Shown here piece after piece: positions 26,347 to 34,675 of a DNA stretch of 64,000 bases. This stretch comes from CAIWHR01 sp963823215 (GTDB lineage Bacteria > Pseudomonadota > Gammaproteobacteria > Burkholderiales > Casimicrobiaceae), in contig CAWGKT010000007.1 in assembly GCA_963823215.1 (NCBI GenBank), positions 310,001-374,000 on the forward strand, read 5' to 3'. Position numbers and translations under genes: made by a program. The notes beneath the pieces are model-generated. The model was not told the origin of the DNA and did not search any database. It was given only the letters and a program-made list of their open reading frames with translations. Within the stretch, counting starts at the first letter, position 1, and each line of letters opens with the position of its first letter.

Positions 26347-26367
26347 ACCCCCGCGCCAGGCGGGGGT
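26347..26367 (-). terminator. Hairpin in the actP-DUF294 spacer
   Basis: ACCCCCGC and GCGGGGGT form an 8-bp stem with a 5-base loop, 27 bases after the actP stop. The minus strand continues TTCTCGTCTTTC, moderately T-rich. It is a candidate terminator or attenuator that would set expression of the DUF294-sensor genes apart from actP. Confidence 0.5.
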
Positions 26368-26393
26368 CCCGGATGCCGGACACTGCAGCGGCT

Positions 26394-28298
26394 TCAGTGC
26401 GCCGTAGGCTTCGCGAGCAGGAGGCCCGTGTTCTGCCGCACATACAGCTCGTCCCACATGTCCTCCGAGCGCTTGTCGCGGTACAGCAGCGATCCGAGGA
26501 TCACGGCGAGGAAGCCCAGCGGAATCGAGATCAGACCCGGATTGCGCAGATCGAAAATCGGCTTTTCGAGGCCGACGATCGACGTACGGTCGCTGCCAAT
26601 TTCCTTGATCCTGGCTTCCGCGGCGCCTTTCGCCTTCTCCGCCTTGGCGATCGCCGCCTTGAGCTTGTCCTGCGCCGGCGCTTCCGTCGCCGTCGCCAGG
26701 TCGGCGTTGGCTTTCGCGAGGTTCGCGGTTTCGGCGGTCACGATCTTCTCCTGCGCCGCCTTGATCGCGAGCGGGTAGCTCAGATTCGGCGAGACCAGCA
26801 CCAGGCCGATCGCCGTCAGCGTGCCCACGACCATGCCGAGCACGATGCCGCCGGTGTTGCAGCGCTTCCAGAACAGCGTCAGCAGCACGCAGGGGAAGTT
26901 GGCCGACGAGGCGACCGCGAACGCCAACGCGACCAGATGGGCGACATTCTGCCCCTTGGACAGGATGCCGATTGTGATGGCCATTGCGCCGACTACGACC
27001 GTGGCGACCCGCGCCGCGCGCACCTGTTCCTCTTGGGACACGTGATCTTCGCGAATGACGCCGACGTAGAGGTCGTGCGCCATCGCCGACGCCGCGGCAA
27101 GCACCAGCCCCGCCACGACAGCGACGATCGTCGCAAAGGCGACCGCGGCCACGAACGCCAGAAAGAGGTTGCCGAGCATCGAGTCGGGACCGCCGCCGAG
27201 GTACTGCGCGAGCAGCGGGCCGGCCATGTTGCCGCCGGCGTCGATCGACTTGATTTTCACGGCGCCCACGTGCATCGCCGAGCCCATGCCGAGGAACAGC
27301 GTCAGCACGTAGAAGCCGCCGATGATCGCCATCGCCCAGATCACCGACTTGCGCGCATCCTGGGCCGTCGGCACGGTGAAGAAGCGCATCAGGATGTGGG
27401 GCATCCCGGCGGTCCCGAACACCAGCGCCATGCCGAGCGAGATCTGGTCGATCGGCGCCTTGAACAGCAGGCCCGGCTCCAGGAATCGCTGGCCGAGCTC
27501 CGTCGGCGACATGTTCTTCCCGGCATCACCGAGCAGCAGCGCCACTTGCGCCTGCACGTCGGCATCGCCGATCACCCCCGTCAGGAACGCGGGCAGGCTG
27601 AACCCATAGGGCGTCCACACCAGTATCACCAGCAGGATCGACGCGGTGACCAGCAGGATCGCCTTGATGATCTGCACCCAGGTCGTCGCCACCATGCCGC
27701 CGAACAGCACGTAGGCCAGCATCAGCACGCCGACGACCATCACCGATATCTCGTAGTCGATGCCGATCAGCGTCTTCACGAGCACGCCGCCGCCGACCAT
27801 CTGCGCCGTCAGGTAGAACGTCGACACGGTGATCGTCGACAGCGCGCCGACGATCCTGGCCGCCTTCTGGTTGTTGCGATAGGCGAGGATGTCGGACAGC
27901 GTGTACTTGCCGATGTTGCGGCAGGGTTCGGCGATCACGAGCAGCACGGTGATGTAGGCGACCAGCCAGCCGACCGAGTACATGAACCCGTCGTAACCGT
28001 ACAGCGAGATGAGACCGGCGATGCCGAGGAACGACGCCGCGGACAGATAGTCGCCGGCGATCGCCCAGCCGTTCTGCAGCCCCGACACGCCGCCGCCGGC
28101 CGCGTAGAAATCGGCGACGTTCTTCACCCGCTTGGCGGCGACATACGTGACGTACATCGTAACCGCGATGATCACGCCGAAGACCGCGAAGGTCAGCCAG
28201 CGAAACTGCGCCGCCACGGCACCCTGGGCGAGGACCGGGGTGGCAATCGCCGCGAGCGCGACGGCGCCCGCAGTCAGCGCAAAGCGACGTGAGCTCAT
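26394..28298 (-). CDS. actP: Cation/acetate symporter (ActP family) with a coiled-coil insertion
   Basis: A sodium-solute symporter of the ActP type that imports acetate or similar monocarboxylates. The 634-residue product has an N-terminal signal-like helix and about 13-14 membrane segments. Typical segments include VADFYAAGGGVSGLQNGWAI, AGDYLSAASFLGIAGLI and FGTAGMPHILMRFFTVP. It is about 85 residues longer than E. coli ActP (549). Most of the excess is an Ala/Lys/Glu-rich coiled-coil segment (residues about 512-572) between the last membrane helices. It overlaps the DUF485 gene by four bases (ATGA). Confidence 0.92.
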   Translation of the reverse strand: MSSRRFALTAGAVALAAIATPVLAQGAVAAQFRWLTFAVFGVIIAVTMYVTYVAAKRVKNVADFYAAGGGVSGLQNGWAIAGDYLSAASFLGIAGLISLYGYDGFMYSVGWLVAYITVLLVIAEPCRNIGKYTLSDILAYRNNQKAARIVGALSTITVSTFYLTAQMVGGGVLVKTLIGIDYEISVMVVGVLMLAYVLFGGMVATTWVQIIKAILLVTASILLVILVWTPYGFSLPAFLTGVIGDADVQAQVALLLGDAGKNMSPTELGQRFLEPGLLFKAPIDQISLGMALVFGTAGMPHILMRFFTVPTAQDARKSVIWAMAIIGGFYVLTLFLGMGSAMHVGAVKIKSIDAGGNMAGPLLAQYLGGGPDSMLGNLFLAFVAAVAFATIVAVVAGLVLAAASAMAHDLYVGVIREDHVSQEEQVRAARVATVVVGAMAITIGILSKGQNVAHLVALAFAVASSANFPCVLLTLFWKRCNTGGIVLGMVVGTLTAIGLVLVSPNLSYPLAIKAAQEKIVTAETANLAKANADLATATEAPAQDKLKAAIAKAEKAKGAAEARIKEIGSDRTSIVGLEKPIFDLRNPGLISIPLGFLAVILGSLLYRDKRSEDMWDELYVRQNTGLLLAKPTAH

Positions 28299-28627
28299 TT
28301 GCGGCCTCCCATCTTCTTCTCGGCGTCGCGGACGATCGCCGCCGCCATCGGGTCGAACACGCTGTTGGCGCGGCGCGCGTAGATGAACGCCAATGCCCAG
28401 GCGACGACGAACTCGGAGAGCGCGAAGAGGATGCCGACGTTGACAGGCCCCCAGACCTTGATCTTGTAGATGTCCTGGAAGTAGGCCGCGCCGATCGGCA
28501 GCAGAAAATAGTAGACCAGCGAGAAGATCATCAGGCCCCAGAGGAACCCCATCTTCTTGCTGTGCAGCTCCTGAAACTCCGGTCGGCTGTCGATCGCCTT
28601 CCAGTCCACCTGGCTTGTATCAACCAT
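28295..28627 (-). CDS. DUF485 membrane protein (YjcH-like)
   Basis: A 110-residue inner-membrane protein of the DUF485 family, which is routinely encoded just before ActP (yjcH in E. coli). Two membrane helices (about 27-49 and 61-83) follow a conserved N-terminus (FQELHSKKMGFLWGL). The ATG at 28627 (MVDTSQVDWKA) is preferred over a longer frame crossing the regulatory region. Its stop overlaps the actP start, so the two are translationally coupled. Confidence 0.9.
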   Translation of the reverse strand: MVDTSQVDWKAIDSRPEFQELHSKKMGFLWGLMIFSLVYYFLLPIGAAYFQDIYKIKVWGPVNVGILFALSEFVVAWALAFIYARRANSVFDPMAAAIVRDAEKKMGGRK

Positions 28628-28698
28628 GTCGCCCCCCGACACTTCGATTGAACCCGTGCCCGTCCGGCCAATTCGTCTGGCGCCGGGCGATCCTCGCG

Positions 28699-28717
28699 TA
28701 TTGCCGCACGCAATACC
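28699..28717. promoter_or_regulatory. Inverted repeat upstream of DUF485-actP
   Basis: GTATTGC and GCAATAC flank 5 bases, a perfect 7+5+7 inverted repeat. It lies 11 bases downstream (in the minus sense) of the FNR-type box. It may be an operator or an mRNA leader hairpin. Confidence 0.4.
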
Positions 28718-28727
28718 GGTCTGCGGC

Positions 28728-28741
28728 TTGATGCAGATCAA
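28728..28741 (-). promoter_or_regulatory. Perfect FNR/Anr-type box upstream of DUF485-actP
   Basis: TTGAT-CTGC-ATCAA on the minus strand matches the FNR/Anr consensus TTGATNNNNATCAA at every defined base. It lies about 100 bases upstream of the DUF485 start, in the only spacer before the symporter pair. This suggests oxygen-responsive (or other Crp/Fnr family) control of uptake. Confidence 0.65.
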
Positions 28742-28816
28742 GCAAGGGCAACGGCACGACGATGCAACGTCGCGGAAGGTCGCCGGGCGCGGCTTGCGCA
28801 CCGGCGCTCGCCTGAA

Positions 28817-29614
28817 TCAGGCGTCCCAGCGCGGCTCGCGCTTTGCGACGAACGCGTCGATGCCCTCGGCGGCATCGGGATCGAGCAGGTTGCAGGCCAT
28901 GGCTTCACCGGTGAGCTCGTACGCGCCGGGCAAAGCGCGGTCGATCTGCTGATAGAACGCCCGCTTGCCGAGCGCCACGATGCGCGCGCTCTTCGCCTTG
29001 ATGGTCCCGGTGAAGTGGGCGACGGCGGCATCGAGATCGGCCGCGGCCACGACGCGGTTGACGAGGCCCCACGCCAGTGCCGTGGGCGCATCGATCATCG
29101 CGCCGGTGAGCAGCATTTCCATGACGCGCTTGCGGGCGATGTTGCGGGCAACTCCCACGGCGGGCGTCGAGCAGAACACGCCGACATTCACGCCCGGCAG
29201 CGCGAACTTCGCGGTGTCGGCCGCGACCGCCAGATCGCACATCGAGACGAGCTGGCAGCCGGCGGCCGTGGCGATGCCGTGCACGCGAGCGATCACCGGC
29301 TGCGGCAATTGCGTCATTTTCAGCATCATCCGGCTGCAGGCGTCGAACAGCTCGCGCTGCCACGCAGCATCGGGGTGCGCGCGCAGCTCCTTCAGGTCAT
29401 GACCCGCGCAGAATCCACGGCCGTTCGCGGCCAGCACGACGACACGCGCCTCCTTGTCGGCGACGAGCCGGTCGAGCTCGGCCTCGAGCGCGGCGATCAA
29501 TTCACGCGACAGCGGGTTGAAGCGATCGCCGCGGTTCATCGTCAGCGTGCAGACGCCGTCCCGCGTCTCCGCCAGGACCAGGGGTCCCGGGGCAGTATCG
29601 TTGGAAGCGTTCAT
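28817..29614 (-). CDS. Enoyl-CoA hydratase/isomerase family protein
   Basis: A crotonase-fold enzyme of 265 residues, closest in style to the ECHDC3 subgroup. The two oxyanion-hole segments are visible: GRGFCAGHDLKEL and GIATAAGCQLVSMCDLAVA. I chose the ATG at 29614 with a GGAGGAA site; the longer reading is unlikely. It lies 85 bases after the acyl-CoA synthetase gene, so the two probably work together on an acyl-CoA. The exact substrate is unclear. Confidence 0.88.
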   Translation of the reverse strand: MNASNDTAPGPLVLAETRDGVCTLTMNRGDRFNPLSRELIAALEAELDRLVADKEARVVVLAANGRGFCAGHDLKELRAHPDAAWQRELFDACSRMMLKMTQLPQPVIARVHGIATAAGCQLVSMCDLAVAADTAKFALPGVNVGVFCSTPAVGVARNIARKRVMEMLLTGAMIDAPTALAWGLVNRVVAAADLDAAVAHFTGTIKAKSARIVALGKRAFYQQIDRALPGAYELTGEAMACNLLDPDAAEGIDAFVAKREPRWDA

Positions 29615-29699
29615 GGTTCCTCCTTGGGTTTGCCGGCAAACCGCGTTCAGGCTTTCGCGGCCGCAACCTGATTTCACGTTCCCGGGCCGGGATACCCGG

Positions 29700-31340
29700 T
29701 CATTCGAACGCCTGCGCCGATTTCACCTTCCCGCGCAGGACGAACTTCTGGATCTTGCCGGTCGAAGTCTTCGGCAGCTCGCCGAAGAGCACCCGCTTGG
29801 GCACCTTGAACCGGGCGAGATGCTCGCGGCAATGCGCGACGATCTCGTCCTCGGTGGTCGTGGCACCGGGCTTCAGCTCGACGAACGCACACGGCGTCTC
29901 GCCCCACTTGGGATCCGGCTGCGCGACGACCGCCGCCGCGAGCACCGCCGGATGACGATAGAGCGCGTCCTCGACTTCCAGCGAGCTGATGTTCTCGCCG
30001 CCGGAGATGATGATGTCCTTCGAGCGGTCCTTGATCTTGACGTACCCGTCGGGCTGCATGACGGCAAGATCCCCCGAATGAAACCAGCCGCCGGCGAACG
30101 CCTCAATCGATGCCTTCGCATTCTTGAGATAGCCCTTCATCGTGATGTTGCCCCGGAACATGATCTCGCCCATCGTCTCGCCATCCCACGGCACTTCCGC
30201 CATCGTGTCCGGATCCATCACGGTCATCCCCTCCTCGACCGTGTAGCGCACGCCCTGCCGACCGTTGCGCTCGGTGCGTGCGCCTATGGCAAGCGCGGCC
30301 CACGCCGCGTGCTTGGCGCACACCGCCGCCGGACCGTAGGTTTCCGTCAGGCCGTAGACATGCGTTATGTCGAAACCCATCCGCTCCATGCCCTCGATGA
30401 CGGCGGCCGGCGGCGCCGCACCGGCGACGAGACAGTGCACCTGCTGCTCGATCCCGGTCCTCATTTCGGCGGGCGCATTGATGAGCGTCAGGTGCACGAT
30501 CGGCGCACCGCAGTAGTGGGTGACCCGGTGCGTGCGCATCGCGTCGAAGATTGCCTTCGCCTCGACTTTGCGCAGGCAGACGTTGACGCCGGCGTTGGCG
30601 GCCATCGTCCACACGAAGCACCAGCCGTTGCAGTGGAACATCGGCAGCGTCCACAGATACACCGCGTGTCGCGGCATGCCCCAGTCGATGATGTTCGACA
30701 GCGCGTTGAGATACGCGCCGCGGTGATGGTAGACGACTCCCTTCGGGTTGCCGGTGGTGCCGGACGTGTAGTTGAGCGAGATCGCGTTCCACTCGTCCGT
30801 CGGATGCTGCCACGCGTATTCGGGATCGCCGTCAGCGATGAACGCCTCGTAGTCGACGGCGCCGAGGCGCTCGCCGCCCGGCCCCTGCGGGTCGACGATG
30901 TCGATCACGAGCGGCTTCTTGTCGAGCAGCGCCAGCGCCTTTTCCATCACCGGCGAGAATTCGGTGTCGGTGACGAGCACCCTGGCCTCGCCATGCTCGA
31001 GCATGAACGCCAGCGCCTCGGCGTCCAGCCGGGTATTAAGGGTGTTGAGCACGCCGCCGGTCATCGGCACACCGAAATGCGCCTCGACCATTTCCGGAGT
31101 GTTGGCGGCCATCAGCGCCACCGTGTCGCCGACGCCGACCCCGGCCTTCGCGAGCGCCGAGGCCAGCCGGCGGCTCCGTGCGTAGGTTTCGGCCCACGTG
31201 TAGCGGCGCTCGCCGTGGACAACGGCGAGATGGCGCGGGTACGCATACGCCGTGCGCGCGATCAGCGACAGCGGGGACAGCGGCGTGAAGTTCGCGAGGT
31301 TGCGGTCGAGGTCGCGGTCGTAGGGATGCGCGCTGGGCAT
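29700..31340 (-). CDS. Acyl-CoA synthetase (AMP-binding family)
   Basis: An ATP-dependent fatty or organic acid-CoA ligase of 546 residues. It has the AMP-binding motif YTSGTTGNPKGVVYHH, the GLTETYGPA motif, GGENISSLEVEDAL, and the catalytic Lys in TSTGKIQKFVLRGK. The length and sequence fit the medium-chain FadD-like group rather than acetyl-CoA synthetase (about 650 residues). I chose the ATG at 31340; the longer reading crosses the REP-like cluster. It is the first gene of the minus-strand carboxylate block. Confidence 0.92.
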   Translation of the reverse strand: MPSAHPYDRDLDRNLANFTPLSPLSLIARTAYAYPRHLAVVHGERRYTWAETYARSRRLASALAKAGVGVGDTVALMAANTPEMVEAHFGVPMTGGVLNTLNTRLDAEALAFMLEHGEARVLVTDTEFSPVMEKALALLDKKPLVIDIVDPQGPGGERLGAVDYEAFIADGDPEYAWQHPTDEWNAISLNYTSGTTGNPKGVVYHHRGAYLNALSNIIDWGMPRHAVYLWTLPMFHCNGWCFVWTMAANAGVNVCLRKVEAKAIFDAMRTHRVTHYCGAPIVHLTLINAPAEMRTGIEQQVHCLVAGAAPPAAVIEGMERMGFDITHVYGLTETYGPAAVCAKHAAWAALAIGARTERNGRQGVRYTVEEGMTVMDPDTMAEVPWDGETMGEIMFRGNITMKGYLKNAKASIEAFAGGWFHSGDLAVMQPDGYVKIKDRSKDIIISGGENISSLEVEDALYRHPAVLAAAVVAQPDPKWGETPCAFVELKPGATTTEDEIVAHCREHLARFKVPKRVLFGELPKTSTGKIQKFVLRGKVKSAQAFE

Positions 31341-31418
31341 GTTGAGTCCGGTACGGTGGGCAAATTGGCGCCGCGCTGGCACCAGCGGCAGGTGAATGAT
31401 ACTGCGGTCGCCGCAAAG

Positions 31419-31518
31419 GAGGACAGACCACTTTTTCGCGCTGAAGGGGACAGACCACGTTTTCGTCACCGGCGCCGATTCGCTCGACCATGGCGATCGG
31501 AACACGTGGTCTGTCCCC
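31419..31518. repeat. REP-like cluster: two direct and one inverted GGACAGACCAC units
   Basis: The unit GGGGACAGACCACGTTTTC occurs at 31446-31464, a close variant at 31419-31437 (GAGGACAGACCACTTTTTC), and an inverted copy at 31500-31518 (ending GTGGTCTGTCCCC). The inverted pair can form a long hairpin. Such units are scattered through many proteobacterial genomes as REP-type elements. They sit here between the divergent acyl-CoA synthetase and cobalamin adenosyltransferase genes, and no REP-associated transposase gene is nearby. Confidence 0.75.
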
Positions 31519-31584
31519 ATTACGCGCGCTTGCCGCGCCGCGCTGCATCTCGTATGCTGCCGAGCCAGCCCTCAGGGACCGACC

Positions 31585-32157
31585 ATGGGCCATCGCCTCT
31601 CGAAAATCGTCACGCGCACCGGCGACGCTGGCACGACCGGCCTTGGCGACGGCACGCGCGTGGCCAAGGATTCGGTACGCATCGACGCAATCGGCGGCAT
31701 CGATGAGCTCAACTCCACGCTGGGGCTTCTGCTGTCCGAGCCGCTGCCCGATGCCGTCACCCATTGCCTCACGAGCGTCCAGCACGATCTCTTCGACCTG
31801 GGCGGCGAGCTGTCGGTCCCGGGGTATGCCGCGGTCACCGATGCCCAGGTAACGCGCCTGGAGGAGGCCGTCGAGCGCTTCAACGCCGATCTCGGCCCCC
31901 TGAAGGAGTTCATCCTTCCGGGTGGAACCCGCGCGGCGGCAATCGCCCACGTCGCGCGCACCGTTTGCCGCCGAGCCGAGCGCACGCTGGTTCGCATGGC
32001 CGCCGCCGAGCCCGTCAGCGACCCCGTGCGTCGCTATGTCAACCGGCTCTCGGACCTGCTGTTCGTTCTCGCGCGGACCCTGAACCGTGCCGGCGGCAGG
32101 GCCGACGTGCTCTGGCGGAAAGATCGGGCCGACGACGGCGCCGGGCGTCCATCCTGA
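31585..32157 (+). CDS. Cob(I)alamin adenosyltransferase, PduO type
   Basis: Transfers the adenosyl group of ATP to cob(I)alamin to make adenosylcobalamin. The 190-residue product has the N-terminal ATP motif TRTGDAGTTGLGDGTRV, the helix DAIGGIDELNSTLG, and the C-terminal VCRRAERTLVRMA and YVNRLSDLLFVLAR typical of the family. I chose the ATG at 31585 (MGHRLSKIVTRTGD); the longer frame runs through the REP cluster. It stands alone on the plus strand. Confidence 0.93.
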   Translation: MGHRLSKIVTRTGDAGTTGLGDGTRVAKDSVRIDAIGGIDELNSTLGLLLSEPLPDAVTHCLTSVQHDLFDLGGELSVPGYAAVTDAQVTRLEEAVERFNADLGPLKEFILPGGTRAAAIAHVARTVCRRAERTLVRMAAAEPVSDPVRRYVNRLSDLLFVLARTLNRAGGRADVLWRKDRADDGAGRPS

Positions 32158-32230
32158 GCGAACGACCGCCCGGTGGTCCATACGGGCCGCGTCGAGCGGA
32201 TCCGCTGACCCGGGCGCGAAGGGTCCGCCC

Positions 32231-34643
32231 TTATCGGCGCCCGGCCTGGCGCTTGCGGTCGATCAGCACCGCGGCCAGCGCCGGCAGCAGGAAGAGCGCG
32301 CCGAGCATGTTCAGGAAGAACATGAAGGCGAGCAGGATACCCATGTCGGCCTGGAACTTGAGCGCCGAGAACGACCCAGGTGCCCACGCCGATGCGTCAT
32401 GGTCACCGCGGTGAACACCATCGCCGTGCCGCGCTCGTTCAGCGCCTCGTAGAACGCCTCGCGCAGGCTCTTGCCCTTCCTCGAGGTGGATCTCGATGCG
32501 GTCGTAGAGGTAGATGCCGTAGTCGACGCCCGACACCGACGCCGAGCGCGATCACCGGCAGCGTGGAGACCTTGAGGCCGATGCCGAGCGTGGGCATCAG
32601 CGCCTCGCACAGGATCGAGACGAGCGCGAGCGGGATCAGGATGCACAGCGTGGCCTCGCAGGCTGCGGAAGGTGATCATGCACATCAGCAGGAGCGCGCC
32701 GAAGATCGCGAAGCATTCACCTCGGCGCGCCTTGTCCACCGCCTCGTTGGTGGCCGCCATCACGCCCACGTTGCCGGTGGCGAGCTTGAACTCGACCGGC
32801 TTGTTGTTCGCGCCGGCGCTGCCACCGGCGATCTTGAACTCCAATTGCGGCGAATTGTTCTCGCTGGCGAATCGCTTGACCTCGCTCACGAGGTGGGCGA
32901 TCGTCTCGCCCTGCTGGTCGGTCGTGATCACCAGCACCTGCATCGCGCTGCAATCGGGGTTGAGCAGCCCGGTGGCCGTGTCGATCGGCGTCACCGACTG
33001 CGCCATCACCTCGCGGGTCGCGCGGCAGCTGGCGCCAGTCGAGGTTGCCCTCGTTGAAGCCCGACGTTCACCATCTTCGCCATGCCCGGCAGCGAGATCA
33101 CCGACTGCGTGCCCTGGACGTTCTGCATGTACCAGTCGAAGCGCTCGATGGTGTTCATGATCGTCGAAGTTGGTGCAGGCGCCCTGCACGTCCTTGGTCT
33201 GCACGATGACCGAAAGCACGTTCACGCCGATCGAGAAGCTTCTCGACGATCTTCGCGTTGTCGAGGTTGTAGCGCGAACTCGTCGCGCAGCTCCGGCACG
33301 CCGATGCCGTAGTCGCCGACCTTGAGGTTGTGCGCCTTCCAGCTCCCGACGCCGAGCAGGAGCGCGGACGACCAGCGACGTCACCAGCGCGACGCGCGGC
33401 TCGGCAAAGGCCGAAACCGCGCGCCAGACGCGATCGACGCGGCTGACCGCCGGCCGCGCTCTGACCGCGCGCTGGGACGTGGCAGGTACGAGAGCAGGAT
33501 CGGCAGCAGCATCTTGTTGGTGATGATCATCCAGCGCCACGCCGAGGCGACGCGGTGATGCCGAGCTCGCGCACGATGTCGATCGGGATCAGCATGATCA
33601 CCGCGAAGCCGAGCACGTTGGTGAGCAGCGCCACCGTGCCGGGGATGAAGAGCTTGGCGAACGGCGTTCGGCCGCCGTCAGGCCGTCGGCGCCCGAGCTG
33701 CGTCTCGCTGCTCCCAGGTCTTGGTCATCTGCACCGCGTGCGCGACGCCGATCGAGAAGATCAGGAACGGCACCAGGATCGACATCGGATCGATGCCGAA
33801 ACCCAGGATCGGCAGCAGTGCCCAGCAGCCAGAGCACCGGCATCATCGCGCAGACGAGCGCGACCAGGGTGAGCTTCAGCGTCCTTCACGTAGAGGTACA
33901 GCAGGATGGCCGTGATGACGAAGGCGACGCCGAAGAACGTGAGCACGCCGCGGGCACCGTCGCGGATGTCGCCGATCGCCTTCGCGAAGCCGATGATGTG
34001 CACGTCGATGCTGGTCGCTCTGGTACTTGGCGCGCAGCGCTTCGAGCTGCCTGGCAACGGCGCGATAGTTCAGGCGCTGCCCGGCTGCGGATCGATCTCG
34101 AGCAGCTCGGCGCGGACCAGCGCGCCGCGGAAGTCGTTCGCCACCAGCCGCCCGACGTTGCCCGACTTGTGCACGTTCTGGCGCACCATCTCGAGATCGG
34201 ACGTCGTGCCGCTGGAAAGTCGCCGGGATCGACGTTGCCGCCGGCGAAGCCCTCTTCGATCACCTCGATGAAGCGGATGTTGGGCGTGAACAGCGAGTTC
34301 ACGGTCGGCCGATCGACGCCCGGGAGGAAGAAGACGTCGTCGGTCACGCCCTTCAGCTCGCGCATGAACTCGGTGGAGTAGATGTCGCCGTCCGCGCCCT
34401 TGACACGCAAGGCGACGAGCACGCGATTGGCGCCGCCGAAGGTCTTCTGGTACTCGGTGAACGTGGCATGTAGTCGTGCTTGAGCGGCACCATCTTGTTG
34501 AAACCGGCATCGACCCTGAGCTGCGTCGCCGAATAGACGAGCACCGCCGTGAGCACCATGAAGACGCCGAGCAGCACCCGGCGCAGCATCGGCTGCGCGA
34601 TGGCCTCGACCAGGTCGTGGAAATCGGACTTGTTCCAGGCCAT
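32231..34643 (-). pseudogene. RND/MMPL-family exporter, disrupted by many single-base indels
   Basis: The intended protein begins MAWNKSDFHDLVEAIAQPML and ends FLLPALAAVLIDRKRQAGRR, about 800 residues, an RND-superfamily membrane protein with two large periplasmic loops. The reading frame shifts at least fifteen times, for example near 34468, 34217, 34083, 34018, 33884 and 33823. Between shifts the protein sequence looks well conserved (for example MIITNKMLLPILLSYLP and SIDVHIIGFAKAIGDIRDGA). Such indel-only damage suggests sequence error as much as decay. It is downstream of the YCF48-like, DUF1329 and DUF1302 genes, with which this transporter type is often clustered. Confidence 0.8.
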
Positions 34644-34675
34644 GAAATGCCGGCGGGTCACTCAGGGCGGCAAGG

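Noticed and set aside
25122..28292. Plus-strand open frame of over 1000 codons opposite the DUF294 and actP genes
   Set aside because: It is antisense to two genes with clear domains, is composed mostly of Arg, His, Asp, Gln and Ala, and has no recognisable motif; GC-rich codon bias creates such mirror frames.
31446..31518. CRISPR-like array from the repeated GGACAGACCAC units
   Set aside because: Only three short units, one inverted, with unequal spacing and no cas genes; REP-type repeat fits better.
32311..33540. 409-codon minus frame as an independent hypothetical protein
   Set aside because: It is a chain of in-frame and out-of-frame pieces of the RND exporter; only parts (such as IDTATGLLNPDCSAMQVLVI) are in the true frame.
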